The notes beneath the pieces were generated by a model. It worked only from the letters and a program-made list of their open reading frames with translations, did not search any database and had not been told where the DNA came from. From Pseudomonadota bacterium (GTDB lineage Bacteria; Pseudomonadota; Gammaproteobacteria; Burkholderiales; Thiobacillaceae): a DNA stretch of 35,954 bases. Of this stretch, positions 24,844 through 33,393 are shown piece after piece. The translations under genes were made by a program, and so were the position numbers. The stretch spans positions 1-35,954 of the forward strand of contig JAUPLV010000002.1 of NCBI GenBank assembly GCA_030836725.1, written 5' to 3'. Every line of letters begins with the position of its first letter. The first letter of the stretch is position 1.

Positions 24844-25818
24844 ATGAAAACCCACCGCCACTTTCTCCTGGACTGGGCCGAACAGGGCCGGATCCCACCC
24901 GGCAACCTGCGTCGCGGTCTTTCGCTCGCGGGCGCTTTCCCTTCGGCTGCCGGGTGGCGCCGCTTTCTCGATCACCTGTTATTGTGGCTGGGCACCCTGC
25001 TGGCCGCAGCCGGTGTCATTTTCTTCTTTGCCTACAACTGGAACGACCTGGGTCGCTTTGCCAAATTCGGGCTGGCCGAGGGAATGGTGGGGATTGCACT
25101 CTTTTTTGTCTGGCGGCTTGGCACCGAGCGCATTGCCGGCAAAGCGGCGCTGCTCGCAGCCTCGCTGTTCGTGGGCGCCCTTCTCGCCCTGATCGGCCAA
25201 ACCTATCAGACCGGCGCGGACACCTTCGAACTGTTCGGCACATGGGCGCTGGCCATCCTGCCTTGGGTCCTGCTGGGGCGGTTTGCAGCGCTCTGGGTGG
25301 TATGGTTGGTATTGCTCAATGTCGCCATCTCTCTTTATTATCAGGCATTCGGCGGCCTGTTCGGCCTGTTGTTCGGGCCGCGGCAGTCGCTGTGGGCGCT
25401 GTTTGCTTTGAACACCCTCGCGCTTGCGCTTTGGGAGAGCCTTGCCGCTCAGGGCGTTGCCTGGCTGCGCGAGCGCTGGGCGACGCGCCTGCTTGCCACG
25501 GCCAGCGGCGCACTGGTGACCGCACTCGTGCTTTACGCTATTTTCGACGGGCATCGTGGCGACAGCATGGCTGTCCCGCTCTGGTTTGCCTGGCTGGCGG
25601 CAGCTTACTTCGTTTACCGGCGCTTGATGCCGAATATCTACATGCTGGCCGGCGGGGTGCTGTCGGTCATCGTCGTCGTGACCGCCTTCCTGGGCAGGCA
25701 TCTGCTGGAAGGCCGTGCCGAAGCGGGTGCCTTCCTCTTCATCGGCCTCACGGTGATCGCTCTTTCGGCTATGGGCGGCTGGTGGCTGAAGCGCGTGTTC
25801 AGCGAGGAGGAAGCATGA
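24844..25818 (+). CDS. DUF2157 membrane protein
   Basis: The 324-aa inner-membrane protein carries an N-terminal DUF2157 domain (LLDWAEQGRIPPGNLRRGLSLAG, read as LLDWAEQGRIP and NLRRGLSLAG; then FLDHLLLWLGTLLAAAGVIFF and FAYNWNDLGRF). About nine hydrophobic segments follow through to residue 315, with the family's ALIGQTYQTGADTFELFGTW stretch in the middle. The function is unknown. It is the first gene of a three-gene set with DUF4401 and GDYXXLXY-motif proteins, a combination I recall from many bacteria, so the three probably act as one membrane complex. ATG 24844 lacks a strong ribosome-binding site (AGGTGA lies 10-14 bases upstream). Its stop overlaps the next start as ATGA. Confidence 0.9.
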   Translation: MKTHRHFLLDWAEQGRIPPGNLRRGLSLAGAFPSAAGWRRFLDHLLLWLGTLLAAAGVIFFFAYNWNDLGRFAKFGLAEGMVGIALFFVWRLGTERIAGKAALLAASLFVGALLALIGQTYQTGADTFELFGTWALAILPWVLLGRFAALWVVWLVLLNVAISLYYQAFGGLFGLLFGPRQSLWALFALNTLALALWESLAAQGVAWLRERWATRLLATASGALVTALVLYAIFDGHRGDSMAVPLWFAWLAAAYFVYRRLMPNIYMLAGGVLSVIVVVTAFLGRHLLEGRAEAGAFLFIGLTVIALSAMGGWWLKRVFSEEEA

Positions 25819-26906
25819 AAAATACCGAACCGCAGAGATTGTGGGCACAGCTCAGGGAAGCCGGACTCGTCGATGGCGAGCTCCCCGCCACGTCGGACGC
25901 CATCACACCCTGGTATATCCGCACGATGCTCGGCATTGCCGGCTGGATCGGCGCCCTGTTTCTACTCGGCTTTGTCGGCGCGGGTTTTGCCTTCGTGATG
26001 AAATCCGTTGCAGCCTCGCTGCTCCTCGGTACAGTCCTGTGCGCTTCAGCTGCCACTCTGTTCCGGGTCAAATCGGGCAACGACTTCGCCAGCCAGTTTG
26101 CCTTTGCCTTGAGCCTCGCCGGCCAGGCGCTGATCCTTGTCGGCCTCGTCCAGGAATGGCGCTCGCATTTCGCCACCATCGCCTTCGTGATGGCCGCCGT
26201 GGAAGCAGCCCTGTTCCTCCTGATACCGAATTTCCTGCACCGCGTATGGGCTGCCACGAGCGGAATCTATGCCGCCGTTCTCGTACTGAATGACTTCGGC
26301 CTGCATGCCTACACTCTCGCCCTGCTGCTGGCCGCTTTTACCTCGGTGTGGCTGAACGAGTTCAGCCATCCGCGCAGAGCCTCCCTGTTCAGGGCGCTCG
26401 GCTACGGGCTGGCGCTGGTCGCGCTTTTCAAGCTGCTCACCTCCGGCGTTTATGGCATGGGGATGTTGCTCGGTGGGCACCATGTCGCCCAATCCCTGCC
26501 GGGCGGAGCGCTCGCCCCGTGGATCGGCGCGGGCCTGATCGGCGCCGTGCTGCTAACGACCGTTCAGATACTGCTAAGCCGCGAAGGCGTTGCAGCCACG
26601 AGCGGGCCAGGACGCGCGGCGCTCGCCGCAGCCGCCATCCTTGCCCTGATCACGCTCAAGGCGCCGGGCATCGGGCTTACCGTCACCATCCTCCTGGTCG
26701 GCCACGCCCATGGCAACCGGGTTCTGGCCGGACTGGGCATGCTTGGCTTGCTGGCTTACCTGTCACATTACTACTACGCGCTGGATTTCACGCTGCTGGA
26801 AAAATCGGCCTTGATGGCTGGCTCCGGCATCGCCCTGCTCGCAGCGCGCCTCGTGCTCAAATACGCATGGCCGGAAGGCGGCGAAGTGGAGAAAGGTCAT
26901 GCGTAA
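25815..26906 (+). CDS. DUF4401 membrane protein
   Basis: The 363-aa inner-membrane protein of the DUF4401 family has about ten hydrophobic segments. The cytosolic N-terminus (MKNTEPQRLWAQLREAGLVD) is followed by PWYIRTMLGIAGWIGALFLL, then repeated helices to LLAARLVLKYAWPEGG at the end. The middle contains FALSLAGQALILVGL and LLLAAFTSVWLNEF. No catalytic motif is apparent. It starts at ATG 25815 within the stop of the DUF2157 gene (ATGA) and its end overlaps the GDYXXLXY gene by eight bases, so all three are translationally coupled. The function of the set is not established. Confidence 0.88.
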   Translation: MKNTEPQRLWAQLREAGLVDGELPATSDAITPWYIRTMLGIAGWIGALFLLGFVGAGFAFVMKSVAASLLLGTVLCASAATLFRVKSGNDFASQFAFALSLAGQALILVGLVQEWRSHFATIAFVMAAVEAALFLLIPNFLHRVWAATSGIYAAVLVLNDFGLHAYTLALLLAAFTSVWLNEFSHPRRASLFRALGYGLALVALFKLLTSGVYGMGMLLGGHHVAQSLPGGALAPWIGAGLIGAVLLTTVQILLSREGVAATSGPGRAALAAAAILALITLKAPGIGLTVTILLVGHAHGNRVLAGLGMLGLLAYLSHYYYALDFTLLEKSALMAGSGIALLAARLVLKYAWPEGGEVEKGHA

Positions 26907-27399
26907 AGTCATCGCCCTGTGCGCCGGTCTGATCGTGCTCGCCCTGGCCAATTACACCATCCATATCCGCGAACGCCTGCTCACAGAAGGCCGCGTGGCG
27001 CTGCTTCAGATCGCGCCGGTGGACCCCAGGTCGCTGATGCAGGGCGATTACATGGCCCTGCGCTTCCAGGCCGCCAACGATGCCTTCGGCACGGGCAATG
27101 CCCGCAAGGATGGGCTTGACGGCCACATCGTCCTGAAATTGGACGAGCGGGCCATCGGCACCTTTACGCGCTTCGACGATGGCTCGGCGCTGAACGGAAA
27201 CGAAGTACGGATGCGCTACCGCATCCGCGACGGCCGCCCCAAGTTTGCGACCAATGCCTTCTTTTTTCAGGAGGGCGATGCCATGAAATACACGGCAGCG
27301 CGTTATGGCGAGTTCCGCATCGACCCCGACGGCGAAGCGATCCTGACCGGCTTGCGGGACAAGGATACGCTCCCCCTCGGGGAAGCCTTGCGCAAGTAG
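26899..27399 (+). CDS. GDYXXLXY-motif membrane-anchored protein
   Basis: The 166-aa protein has a single N-terminal hydrophobic anchor (VIALCAGLIVLALANYTIHI, ~4-23) and a periplasmic-type domain. The defining motif reads GDYMALRF (~49-56), preceded by VDPRSLMQ. The rest is beta-rich with YRIRDGRPKFATNAFFFQEG and ARYGEFRIDPDGEAILTGL. Family members accompany DUF2157 and DUF4401 proteins. No enzymatic role is known to me. ATG 26899 follows GGAGAAAGG and overlaps the DUF4401 stop. The following 415 bases hold no gene. Confidence 0.88.
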   Translation: MRKVIALCAGLIVLALANYTIHIRERLLTEGRVALLQIAPVDPRSLMQGDYMALRFQAANDAFGTGNARKDGLDGHIVLKLDERAIGTFTRFDDGSALNGNEVRMRYRIRDGRPKFATNAFFFQEGDAMKYTAARYGEFRIDPDGEAILTGLRDKDTLPLGEALRK

Positions 27400-27814
27400 C
27401 CTGACGACATCGGATCTTTATCCTTACGGTACAAATCCCCTTTTCGGAATTTGGCAAGCGCAGGCGGAAAACATGGATTTGGTAGAAGAAGTCGCAATGC
27501 TTATCCAGGCTGAAACCTATCTGCTGATCTGCCGGCGCTACATCAGGCCTGCGAACAACCGGGGACCACGGTTTAAAGGAAGGTTGCGCGGAAACCGTGG
27601 TCTCTGATTACGCTTGATAGGCCTTGGAGTGCGTTATTGCATTACCTGACCCTGAGGCCGTGGAAAATCGAAGGCGACCACGACGTATGCAGGCACTCGA
27701 ATCAGGGGAATTGTTTGGTGAGTAGAGCAGGAATCAAAGGGGCCAGGCTCACATTGTTCTAAAGAGGCTTACTTTTGTTGAGTGCCAGGAAGGTGGCATG
27801 TGCCCGCCCGCCTT
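27400..27814. other. 415-base gap with remnants of repeats
   Basis: There is no credible gene. The gap holds a long inverted repeat (27564-27602) and, at 27736-27759, a run beginning AAAGGGGCCAGGCTCACATT. From memory this is similar to the extragenic sequences found next to REP-associated tyrosine transposases in betaproteobacteria; no transposase is present. Confidence 0.4.
27564..27602. repeat. Inverted repeat with 11-base arms
   Basis: GACCACGGTTT (27564-27574) and AAACCGTGGTC (27592-27602) are perfect inverse copies with a 17-base spacer, about 165 bases after the GDYXXLXY gene. No T-run follows. It could be the ends of a small decayed element or a foldable 3' UTR. Confidence 0.5.
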
Positions 27815-28384
27815 TCACGTCCGCTTCAAGGCGTTGGTGGTGTTCACCAGTTCCAGCAGCAGGCCGTGCAGTCGGGCCGGCGATTTCAGCGCGCCGGTTT
27901 CCTCGTCAAAGGCCTTGTCGGCGCTGGGCAGCGAGAACTGGCCGGGCAGCACCAGTACGCCCAGGGTGTTCAGTATCTGCCGCAGGTGCGGAAGCATCCG
28001 CATGCCGCCGAACTGCCCTGGCGACGCGGCCATGATGGCGGCAATCTTGTTCTGGTAGGGCGCCAGCCCCGATTCGCCCTGCCATTCGCGCGACACCCAG
28101 TCGAGGGTGTTTTTAAGCAGCGGCGAGATCGAGCTGTTGTATTCCGGGCTGGCGATCAGGAAGGCATCGTGGTCCTTGAACAGCGCTTTCAGGCGCAGCG
28201 CATTGTCGGGCAGGCCGTCCTTGTCTTCGAGGTCGCCGTTGTAGAGCGGCAGCGGGTAGTCCGCCAGGTCGATCAGGGTGACGATTCCGCCCGCGGCGCG
28301 GGTGGCGTCAACCCCGACCTGGATCAGCTTGCGGTTCCAGGAGTCGCGGCGAATGCTGCCGGAAAAAGCGAGAATCTTGGGCAT
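27815..28384 (-). CDS. NADPH-dependent FMN reductase family protein
   Basis: The 189-aa flavodoxin-fold protein of the NADPH-dependent FMN reductase (ChrR/YieF/SsuE-like) family is probably a cytoplasmic quinone or flavin reductase. The phosphate-binding loop of FMN is FSGSIRRDSWNRKL (~7-20). The second FMN segment is SPEYNSSISPLLKNTLDWVS (~79-98), and the third is AASPGQFGGMRM. All are typical of the quinone-reductase type. ATG 28384 has an AAGGAG site five bases upstream, better than the earlier in-frame start at 28417. It is divergent from the Hsp15-like gene and convergent with the membrane operon. The physiological electron acceptor cannot be inferred. Confidence 0.94.
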   Translation of the reverse strand: MPKILAFSGSIRRDSWNRKLIQVGVDATRAAGGIVTLIDLADYPLPLYNGDLEDKDGLPDNALRLKALFKDHDAFLIASPEYNSSISPLLKNTLDWVSREWQGESGLAPYQNKIAAIMAASPGQFGGMRMLPHLRQILNTLGVLVLPGQFSLPSADKAFDEETGALKSPARLHGLLLELVNTTNALKRT

Positions 28385-28671
28385 GGGGTCTCCTTTCGAT
28401 AACACGATACGGGGCATTGTATCGGGGCTTCGGCCGCGGCGATGATCGGGTGGGTTTCATGGGGGATTTAGGCGATGCGATTGCGGGCTTCGTCCACGGG
28501 GGCGCCAGGATGATGGGCGTGGTTTCCTGCGAGTAAAACCGGCACAATCCGTCCAACGCCTTCAACCGGTTGGAACATGTCGCTGCCTCTGGATGCATTG
28601 GTTTTCGAGGGCCTTGCTGGCTGCAAGGGGTCGCCGCATCGCCTTGCCGCTGAACGCGGGAGGGCGGCTCG

Positions 28672-29070
28672 ATGACAACGGAAAAAACGCCGCTCGACAG
28701 GATGCGGCTGGATAAATGGCTGTGGGCGGCGCGTTTTTTCAAGACGCGCAGCCTGGCCACGCAGGCGATCGACCATGGCCGCGTGAAGCTGAACGGCGAG
28801 CGGGTCAAGCCCGCGCGCGATGTCAAACCGGGCGACCGGCTGGAGGTCCATGCGGGAGATTCCGACTGGGTCCTGACGGTGCGCGCCCTGTCGATGCAAC
28901 GCGGTCCGGCGCCGGTGGCGCGGACCCTGTATGAGGAAGATCCAGCCAGCCTCGCGCGCCGGGAGCAGCAGGCGAGCGACCGCAAGCTGGCCGCCAGCCC
29001 GGCGGCGGCGATCAAGGGGCGTCCGACCAAGCGCGACCGGCGGCTGATTCATCGCTTTACCGACGAGTGA
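28672..29070 (+). CDS. hslR: Hsp15-like S4-domain RNA-binding protein
   Basis: Hsp15 binds 50S subunits that have dissociated with a nascent chain still attached and helps recycle them. The 132-aa protein matches in layout: the S4 domain is MRLDKWLWAARFFKTRSLAT through GRVKLNGERVKPARDVKPGD (~11-55), with the typical AQAIDHGRVKLNG-like recognition. It is followed by VRALSMQRGPAPVARTLYEE and a basic C-terminal tail (IKGRPTKRDRRLIHRF). ATG 28672 follows a GGGAGGGCGG stretch about seven bases upstream. With arfB and the eRF1-domain-like protein, it is the third ribosome-rescue-related gene in the window. They are not contiguous, so this may be coincidence. Confidence 0.92.
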   Translation: MTTEKTPLDRMRLDKWLWAARFFKTRSLATQAIDHGRVKLNGERVKPARDVKPGDRLEVHAGDSDWVLTVRALSMQRGPAPVARTLYEEDPASLARREQQASDRKLAASPAAAIKGRPTKRDRRLIHRFTDE

Positions 29071-29124
29071 GCGCCGGGGATTCACGAACGTTTTTGCTCT
29101 TGGAGGATGCCGCTGGATTTATTC

Positions 29125-29266
29125 CGTCATCGCGAGGCCCGCAGGGACGTGGCGATCCAGAAGTGCCCGCTTAATCAAAGCGCTGGATTGCCCCACAAGG
29201 GGACTCCGACTTGTTATGGGCTAAAGCCCATGCAAGATCGTATGCCGCGCTGCGCTCGCAATGACG
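29125..29266. repeat. Small palindromic element with inverted ends
   Basis: The end CGTCATCGCGAG (29125-29136) is mirrored by CTCGCAATGACG (29255-29266) with one mismatch. An inner pair GGCGATCCAG (29151-29160)/CTGGATTGCC (29183-29192) also matches with one mismatch. The CGTCATTGCGAG...GGCAATCCAG pattern is, from memory, a widespread non-coding repeat of bacterial genomes, so this is probably a degraded copy. Confidence 0.6.
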
Positions 29267-29347
29267 AAAATCAGAACAAATGGTGGCGTCACCTTTGTTT
29301 ACGGCGTATGCCCTAAAGGATTCTTTTCAATACCCCCTTGCGGGGTG

Positions 29348-29441
29348 CTCCGATCCACTACGGGCTGAAGCCCGTGTGGAATCGTATGCCCTAAAGGACT
29401 CCGATCCACTACGGGCTGAAGCCCGTGTGGAATCGTATGCC
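29348..29441. repeat. Two identical 43-base direct repeats, each with a hairpin
   Basis: Copies at 29348-29390 and 29399-29441 are identical, starting CTCCGATCCACTACGGGCTG and ending AATCGTATGCC, separated by CTAAAGGA. Each contains the stem ACGGGC-TGAA-GCCCGT, extended by CCAC/GTGG. A diverged third copy lies at about 29203-29245 (TGGGCTAAAGCCCA). The core matches that at 10867-10880. Confidence 0.75.
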
Positions 29442-29500
29442 GCGTTGCGGCGCTTCGTGCGATGAATTCATCGGGTTTTCCCTTAATGCGCCGGCAAACG

Positions 29501-29537
29501 CATAAAATCAGCGCTTCATCGAGCCGCTGATTTTATG
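29501..29537. promoter_or_regulatory. Perfect 13-base dyad ending on the yhdP start codon
   Basis: CATAAAATCAGCG (29501-29513) and CGCTGATTTTATG (29525-29537) are perfect inverse copies with an 11-base spacer. The final ATG is the yhdP start. In RNA it would hide the start codon in a stem; as DNA it could be an operator, since TAAAAT in the left arm also resembles a -10 element. No strong ribosome-binding site is seen. Confidence 0.6.
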
Positions 29538-30920
29538 ACCGTTTTCCCCGCCTTGTTGTCGTTCCTGCGCTGCGCATCGTGCTGGCTGGCGGCGCTGACC
29601 GCGCTCGCCGTCGCGGGCTTGGCGACGGCGGCGGCGCTGATGTTTTTCTGGGTGTTGCCCAATATCGACGATCACCGCGAGACGGTGGCCGGCCTGATGT
29701 CGCGTGCGTTGGGGCAGCAGGTGACGCTTGAGGCCGTGTCGGGGATGTGGCAGCAGGCGCGTCCCGAGTTCCGCCTGCAGGGCGTTCGGCTGTACGACTC
29801 GCAGGGGCGCCCCGCGCTTTACCTGCCCGAGTTCGAGGCCACGTTTTCCTGGCGTTCGCTGCTGTTTCTCGAACCGCGTTTCAATCGCATCGAACTGCAG
29901 GGGCTGGCGCTGGGCGTGCGGCGCGCGCGCGACGGCCGTTTTTACGTCGGCGGCATTCCGGTCAACCCCGGCGACCCCGACAGTAAATTCTCCGACTGGC
30001 TGTTGCGCCAGGGGCGGGTGCATGTCGGCAACGCCACGCTCACCTGGCTGGACGAGCTGCGCGGTGCGCCGCCGCTGAATCTGCGGGCGGTCGACTTCAC
30101 CCTCGTCAATTCGCGCCGCAACCATCGCATGCAGCTGAGCGCGACCCCGCCTGGCAGCCTGGCCCTACCGCTTGCGGTCGACGCGCAACTGCGCGCGCGC
30201 AAGGTCAGCGACATCAAGACCTGGAGCGGAACCGTCGAGGCGAGGCTGACGGACGTGTCCTTCCCGGAACTGGCGGCCTGGCTGCAAGTGCCCTATCAGC
30301 CCCGGCGTGGCCGGGGCGCGCTGCATGTGCGGTTCGATGTGGCCGGCGGGGCGCTGACAGGCGCGACGGCGGGGCTGGATCTGCGGAACATTGAAACCCT
30401 CCTGGGGGAGGGGCTGCCGCCGCTGCGGCTGGAGCAGGTGCAGGGGCAGGCCCTGTGGCGGAGCGGCCCCGACGGGCAGCGCGTTGCCTTTGAAAAACTG
30501 CGCGTCGCCTTGCCGGGCGGCAGCCTGGAGGCGCCTTTCAATGCGGGGTTGAAGTGGAACGCAGCGTCGCGCGAGATATCGGCGGAGGCATTTCAGCTGA
30601 GCGGCTGGCAGTCGCTGCTGCCGAGCCTGCCGATGGACGACGCCTTGCGCGCGCGCCTGCAAACTCTGCAACCGCAGGGGCGTCTGGAAACCTTGCTGTT
30701 TCGCTGGACCGGCGCGCAGCCCGGACTTGAAAATTTCAGCGTCGCCAGCCGTTTCAGCGGCCTGGGGATGAAGGCGGTTGGAACCAGCCCGGACTGGCCA
30801 ATCTCACCGGGCGGGTCGAGGGCGATGCGGGCGCGGGCCGGTTCGAAATCGACTCGCGGCGGATGGAACTGGATCTGCCCGGCCTGTTCCGTGAGCCGCG
30901 GATTCCGCTCGACACCCTGA
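29535..30920 (+). CDS. yhdP: YhdP-family AsmA-like protein, N-terminal part (frameshifted)
   Basis: YhdP is a large inner-membrane-anchored, periplasm-spanning AsmA-like protein that helps carry phospholipids to the outer membrane (E. coli, with TamB and YdbH). This frame gives the N-terminal membrane helix (CASCWLAALTALAVAGLATA, ~13-32), the family start FWVLPNIDDHRETVAGLMSR with QQVTLEAVSGMW, and about 415 residues of normal sequence up to GLGMKAVG. It then reads into nonsense and stops at 30920. The correct reading resumes in another frame at base 30782 (NQPGLANLTGRVEGD), so one base is missing at 30779-30782. Either a recent inactivating deletion or a sequencing error. ATG 29535 lies in a perfect dyad. 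Confidence 0.85.
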   Translation: MTVFPALLSFLRCASCWLAALTALAVAGLATAAALMFFWVLPNIDDHRETVAGLMSRALGQQVTLEAVSGMWQQARPEFRLQGVRLYDSQGRPALYLPEFEATFSWRSLLFLEPRFNRIELQGLALGVRRARDGRFYVGGIPVNPGDPDSKFSDWLLRQGRVHVGNATLTWLDELRGAPPLNLRAVDFTLVNSRRNHRMQLSATPPGSLALPLAVDAQLRARKVSDIKTWSGTVEARLTDVSFPELAAWLQVPYQPRRGRGALHVRFDVAGGALTGATAGLDLRNIETLLGEGLPPLRLEQVQGQALWRSGPDGQRVAFEKLRVALPGGSLEAPFNAGLKWNAASREISAEAFQLSGWQSLLPSLPMDDALRARLQTLQPQGRLETLLFRWTGAQPGLENFSVASRFSGLGMKAVGTSPDWPISPGGSRAMRARAGSKSTRGGWNWICPACSVSRGFRSTP

Positions 30921-33376
30921 GCGCGCGCGGCAGCTGGAAAAAAACCGGGCGGGGACGCCTGGTCAGCCTCGAAGAAGCGAGCTTTGCCAACCGTGACGCG
31001 GCCGGATCGGCCAGCGGCAGTTACGAGTTGCTGGCCGGTCACCCGGGCATCATCGACCTGAGCGTGCAACTGAGCCGCGCCGACGGTCTCGCGGTGTACC
31101 GCTATCTGCCGAAATCGATTGGCGACCAAACCGTCGACTGGGTCAGGCGGGCGGTCATCGCCGGGGGATCCGATGACGTGCGGCTGGTCTTGCGGGGCGA
31201 TCTCAAGCGCTTCCCGTTCGATCAGGGCGGCGGCGAGTTCAGCGTCGACGCGCAGGTCAGGGATGCGGTGATCGACTATGTGCAGGACTGGCCGCGCATC
31301 GAAGGCATCCGGGCGCGCATGCTCTTCGCGGGCAAGTCGATGATCGTGACATCCACGCAGGCGCGCATTTACGGGGTGGCTTTGTCGCCGGTCAAGGTCG
31401 AAATTCCCGACCTGCTGCATCATGAGGAAGTGCTGCAGATCGTTGGCGAGGCCAATGGCCCGGTGCGGGATTTTATTCGCTTCGCCAACTTCAGCCCGGT
31501 GGGGAAGCGCTTGCGCGGCTTCACCGATGCGCTGGACGGCAGCGGGCCGATGCGGCTTGCCCTGAAACTGCGGGTGCCGTTGCGTCACAACCATGACGCC
31601 ACGCTGGCTGGCAAGCTGTCTTTCCTCGGCAACACGCTGTTGCCGCCGGGTCTGCCGCGGATCGACCAGGTGCGCGGCGATATTGGATTTACCCACGACA
31701 GCATCCGTGCGAAAGACATCGGCGCGCAGTTTCTGGGCGGCCCGCTGAAGGTCGAAGTGGCCCATCCGCAGGGCCGGGTGCAAATCCTGGCGGAAGGGCG
31801 CGCCACCGCGGCGGGCCTGGCGCCCTGGCTTGGCGAGATGCGGCGCACGCGCCTGTCCGGGCAGTCCCGCTGGCGCGGCCGGATCGACCTGGAGCCTGTC
31901 GGCGAACGCATCCGCATCGAATCCGACCTGATCGGGCTGGGTTCCACGCTTCCCGCGCCGCTGGCCAAGGCCGCCGCGCAACCGCTGCCGCTGCTGGTGA
32001 CCCGGCAGCCGCAGGCCGGCGGCGAACTGCACGAGGTGCAGCTCGGCGGCATCGTGAGCGCGGTGTGGCGCAACACCGCGGCAGGCGGTTTTGGCCGGGG
32101 TGAAATCCGTTTTGGCGGCCAGGCGGCGATGCCGGCCGAACCCGGTCTGCGCCTGGCCGGCAGCGGGCGCGGCATGGACATTACCGGCTGGGCGGCGTTG
32201 CTGCCCAAGGGCGAGGGCGGCGGCAGCCTGCCGCTGACATCGATCGATCTCGGCTTCGACGCGTTCGACCTGATGGGGCGGCGATATCAGGACGTGCGGC
32301 TGCAGGGGCGCAACCGCAACGGCCTGTTGCGCATCCAGGCGACGGGACGCGAACTGGACGGCGTGCTGACTTATCGCCCGGCCGGCGCAGACGATTCAGC
32401 AGGGGCTTCGGCCCGTGGCGGATCGGAGTCCACGGGGACGCAGCCTGCCCGTGTGTCGGCGCAGTTCAGGCAGTTCACCATCCCGCCGCCGCTGCCCGCC
32501 ATCGTCGAGCCGGGCGAGGGCATCAACATGAAGGCGGCGGATTTTCCGATGCTGGATGTGGTGGTGGACGATTTTCGCCTGCAGAAGCGTTCGCTGGGCC
32601 GGCTTGAACTGGTGGCGAGCGGCGCGGCGCGGGGACTGGTGATCGACAGCCTGCAAATCACCCATCCCGACAGCGTGTTCAAGATGAGCGGCCTGTGGCG
32701 CGACGACGGCCTGAGCGAAACCCGGACCGACCTCAGCCTGACGGTGCTGGACGCCGGCAAGTTTCTGGCCCGGTTCGGCCACCCCGACGCACTCAAGCGG
32801 GGCAGCGCCGAGATCAAGGGCAATGCCGCCTGGGCCGGCTCGCCCGCCGATTTCGCTTTCGATTCGCTGGCGGGGCAACTCGAGTTCAAGGCCAAAAGCG
32901 GGCAGTTCCTCAAGGTCGACCCCGGCGCCGGAAAATTGCTCGGCGTGTTGAGCCTGCAATCGCTGCCGCGCCGGCTGAACTTCGATTTCCGTGATATCTT
33001 CAACGAAGGCTATGCCTTCGACGACATCGGCGCCACCCTGCGCATCGCGCGCGGCGTGATTTACAGCGACGACTTCAGGATGCGAGGGCCGGCGGCCAAG
33101 GTCAATATGTCCGGGATGGCCGACCTCAATCAGGAAAGCGTGCAGTTGCGAGTCAAGGTGATTCCGAAATTGTCCGAGGGTGTGGCCGTGGCGGGCGCCC
33201 TGATCGGCGGTCCGCTGGCAGGGGTGGGCGCGCTGGCAGCGCAAAAAATGCTGCGCGATCCGATTGAGGAGGCCACCAGCCAGGAATACATGGTGACCGG
33301 GCCGTGGATGGAACCCGATGTCAAAAAACTGACCAAACCCCAGGCCAAAACCGAAACCCAGACATCCGAACCTTAG
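30863..33376 (+). CDS. yhdP: YhdP-family AsmA-like protein, C-terminal part (frameshifted)
   Basis: This continues yhdP after the frameshift. True homology begins at about 30782 (NQPGLANLTGRVEGDAGAGR), before the first ATG of this frame at 30863. It contains the long beta-taco region (for example DVRLVLRGDLKRFPFD, KDIGAQFLGGPLKVEV, MRRTRLSGQSRWRGRIDLE) and the conserved AsmA-like end: LEFKAKSGQFLKVDPGAGKL, LLGVLSLQSLPRRLNFDFRD, FDDIGATLRIARGVIYSDDF, VKVIPKLSEGVAVAGALIGG and PIEEATSQEYMVTGPWMEPD. Joined with the upstream part, the total is about 1281 codons, close to E. coli YhdP (1266). The stop is followed by the Nit-type amidase gene after 17 bases, the usual order in betaproteobacteria. 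Confidence 0.88.
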   Translation: MELDLPGLFREPRIPLDTLSARGSWKKTGRGRLVSLEEASFANRDAAGSASGSYELLAGHPGIIDLSVQLSRADGLAVYRYLPKSIGDQTVDWVRRAVIAGGSDDVRLVLRGDLKRFPFDQGGGEFSVDAQVRDAVIDYVQDWPRIEGIRARMLFAGKSMIVTSTQARIYGVALSPVKVEIPDLLHHEEVLQIVGEANGPVRDFIRFANFSPVGKRLRGFTDALDGSGPMRLALKLRVPLRHNHDATLAGKLSFLGNTLLPPGLPRIDQVRGDIGFTHDSIRAKDIGAQFLGGPLKVEVAHPQGRVQILAEGRATAAGLAPWLGEMRRTRLSGQSRWRGRIDLEPVGERIRIESDLIGLGSTLPAPLAKAAAQPLPLLVTRQPQAGGELHEVQLGGIVSAVWRNTAAGGFGRGEIRFGGQAAMPAEPGLRLAGSGRGMDITGWAALLPKGEGGGSLPLTSIDLGFDAFDLMGRRYQDVRLQGRNRNGLLRIQATGRELDGVLTYRPAGADDSAGASARGGSESTGTQPARVSAQFRQFTIPPPLPAIVEPGEGINMKAADFPMLDVVVDDFRLQKRSLGRLELVASGAARGLVIDSLQITHPDSVFKMSGLWRDDGLSETRTDLSLTVLDAGKFLARFGHPDALKRGSAEIKGNAAWAGSPADFAFDSLAGQLEFKAKSGQFLKVDPGAGKLLGVLSLQSLPRRLNFDFRDIFNEGYAFDDIGATLRIARGVIYSDDFRMRGPAAKVNMSGMADLNQESVQLRVKVIPKLSEGVAVAGALIGGPLAGVGALAAQKMLRDPIEEATSQEYMVTGPWMEPDVKKLTKPQAKTETQTSEP

Positions 33377-33393
33377 ATCGTGGAATCTGTTAC

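Larger units (their letters stand above)
29071..29534. other. 464-base repeat-rich gap before yhdP
   Basis: No gene. In order it holds an inverted-end repeat (29125-29266), two copies of a 43-base unit (29348-29441) and a perfect 13-base dyad running into the yhdP start codon (29501-29537). Confidence 0.7.

Noticed and set aside
30770..30800. Programmed ribosomal frameshift in yhdP
   Set aside because: The GGTTGGAACC context is not a known slippery sequence and no stimulatory structure is evident; deletion or sequencing error is simpler.
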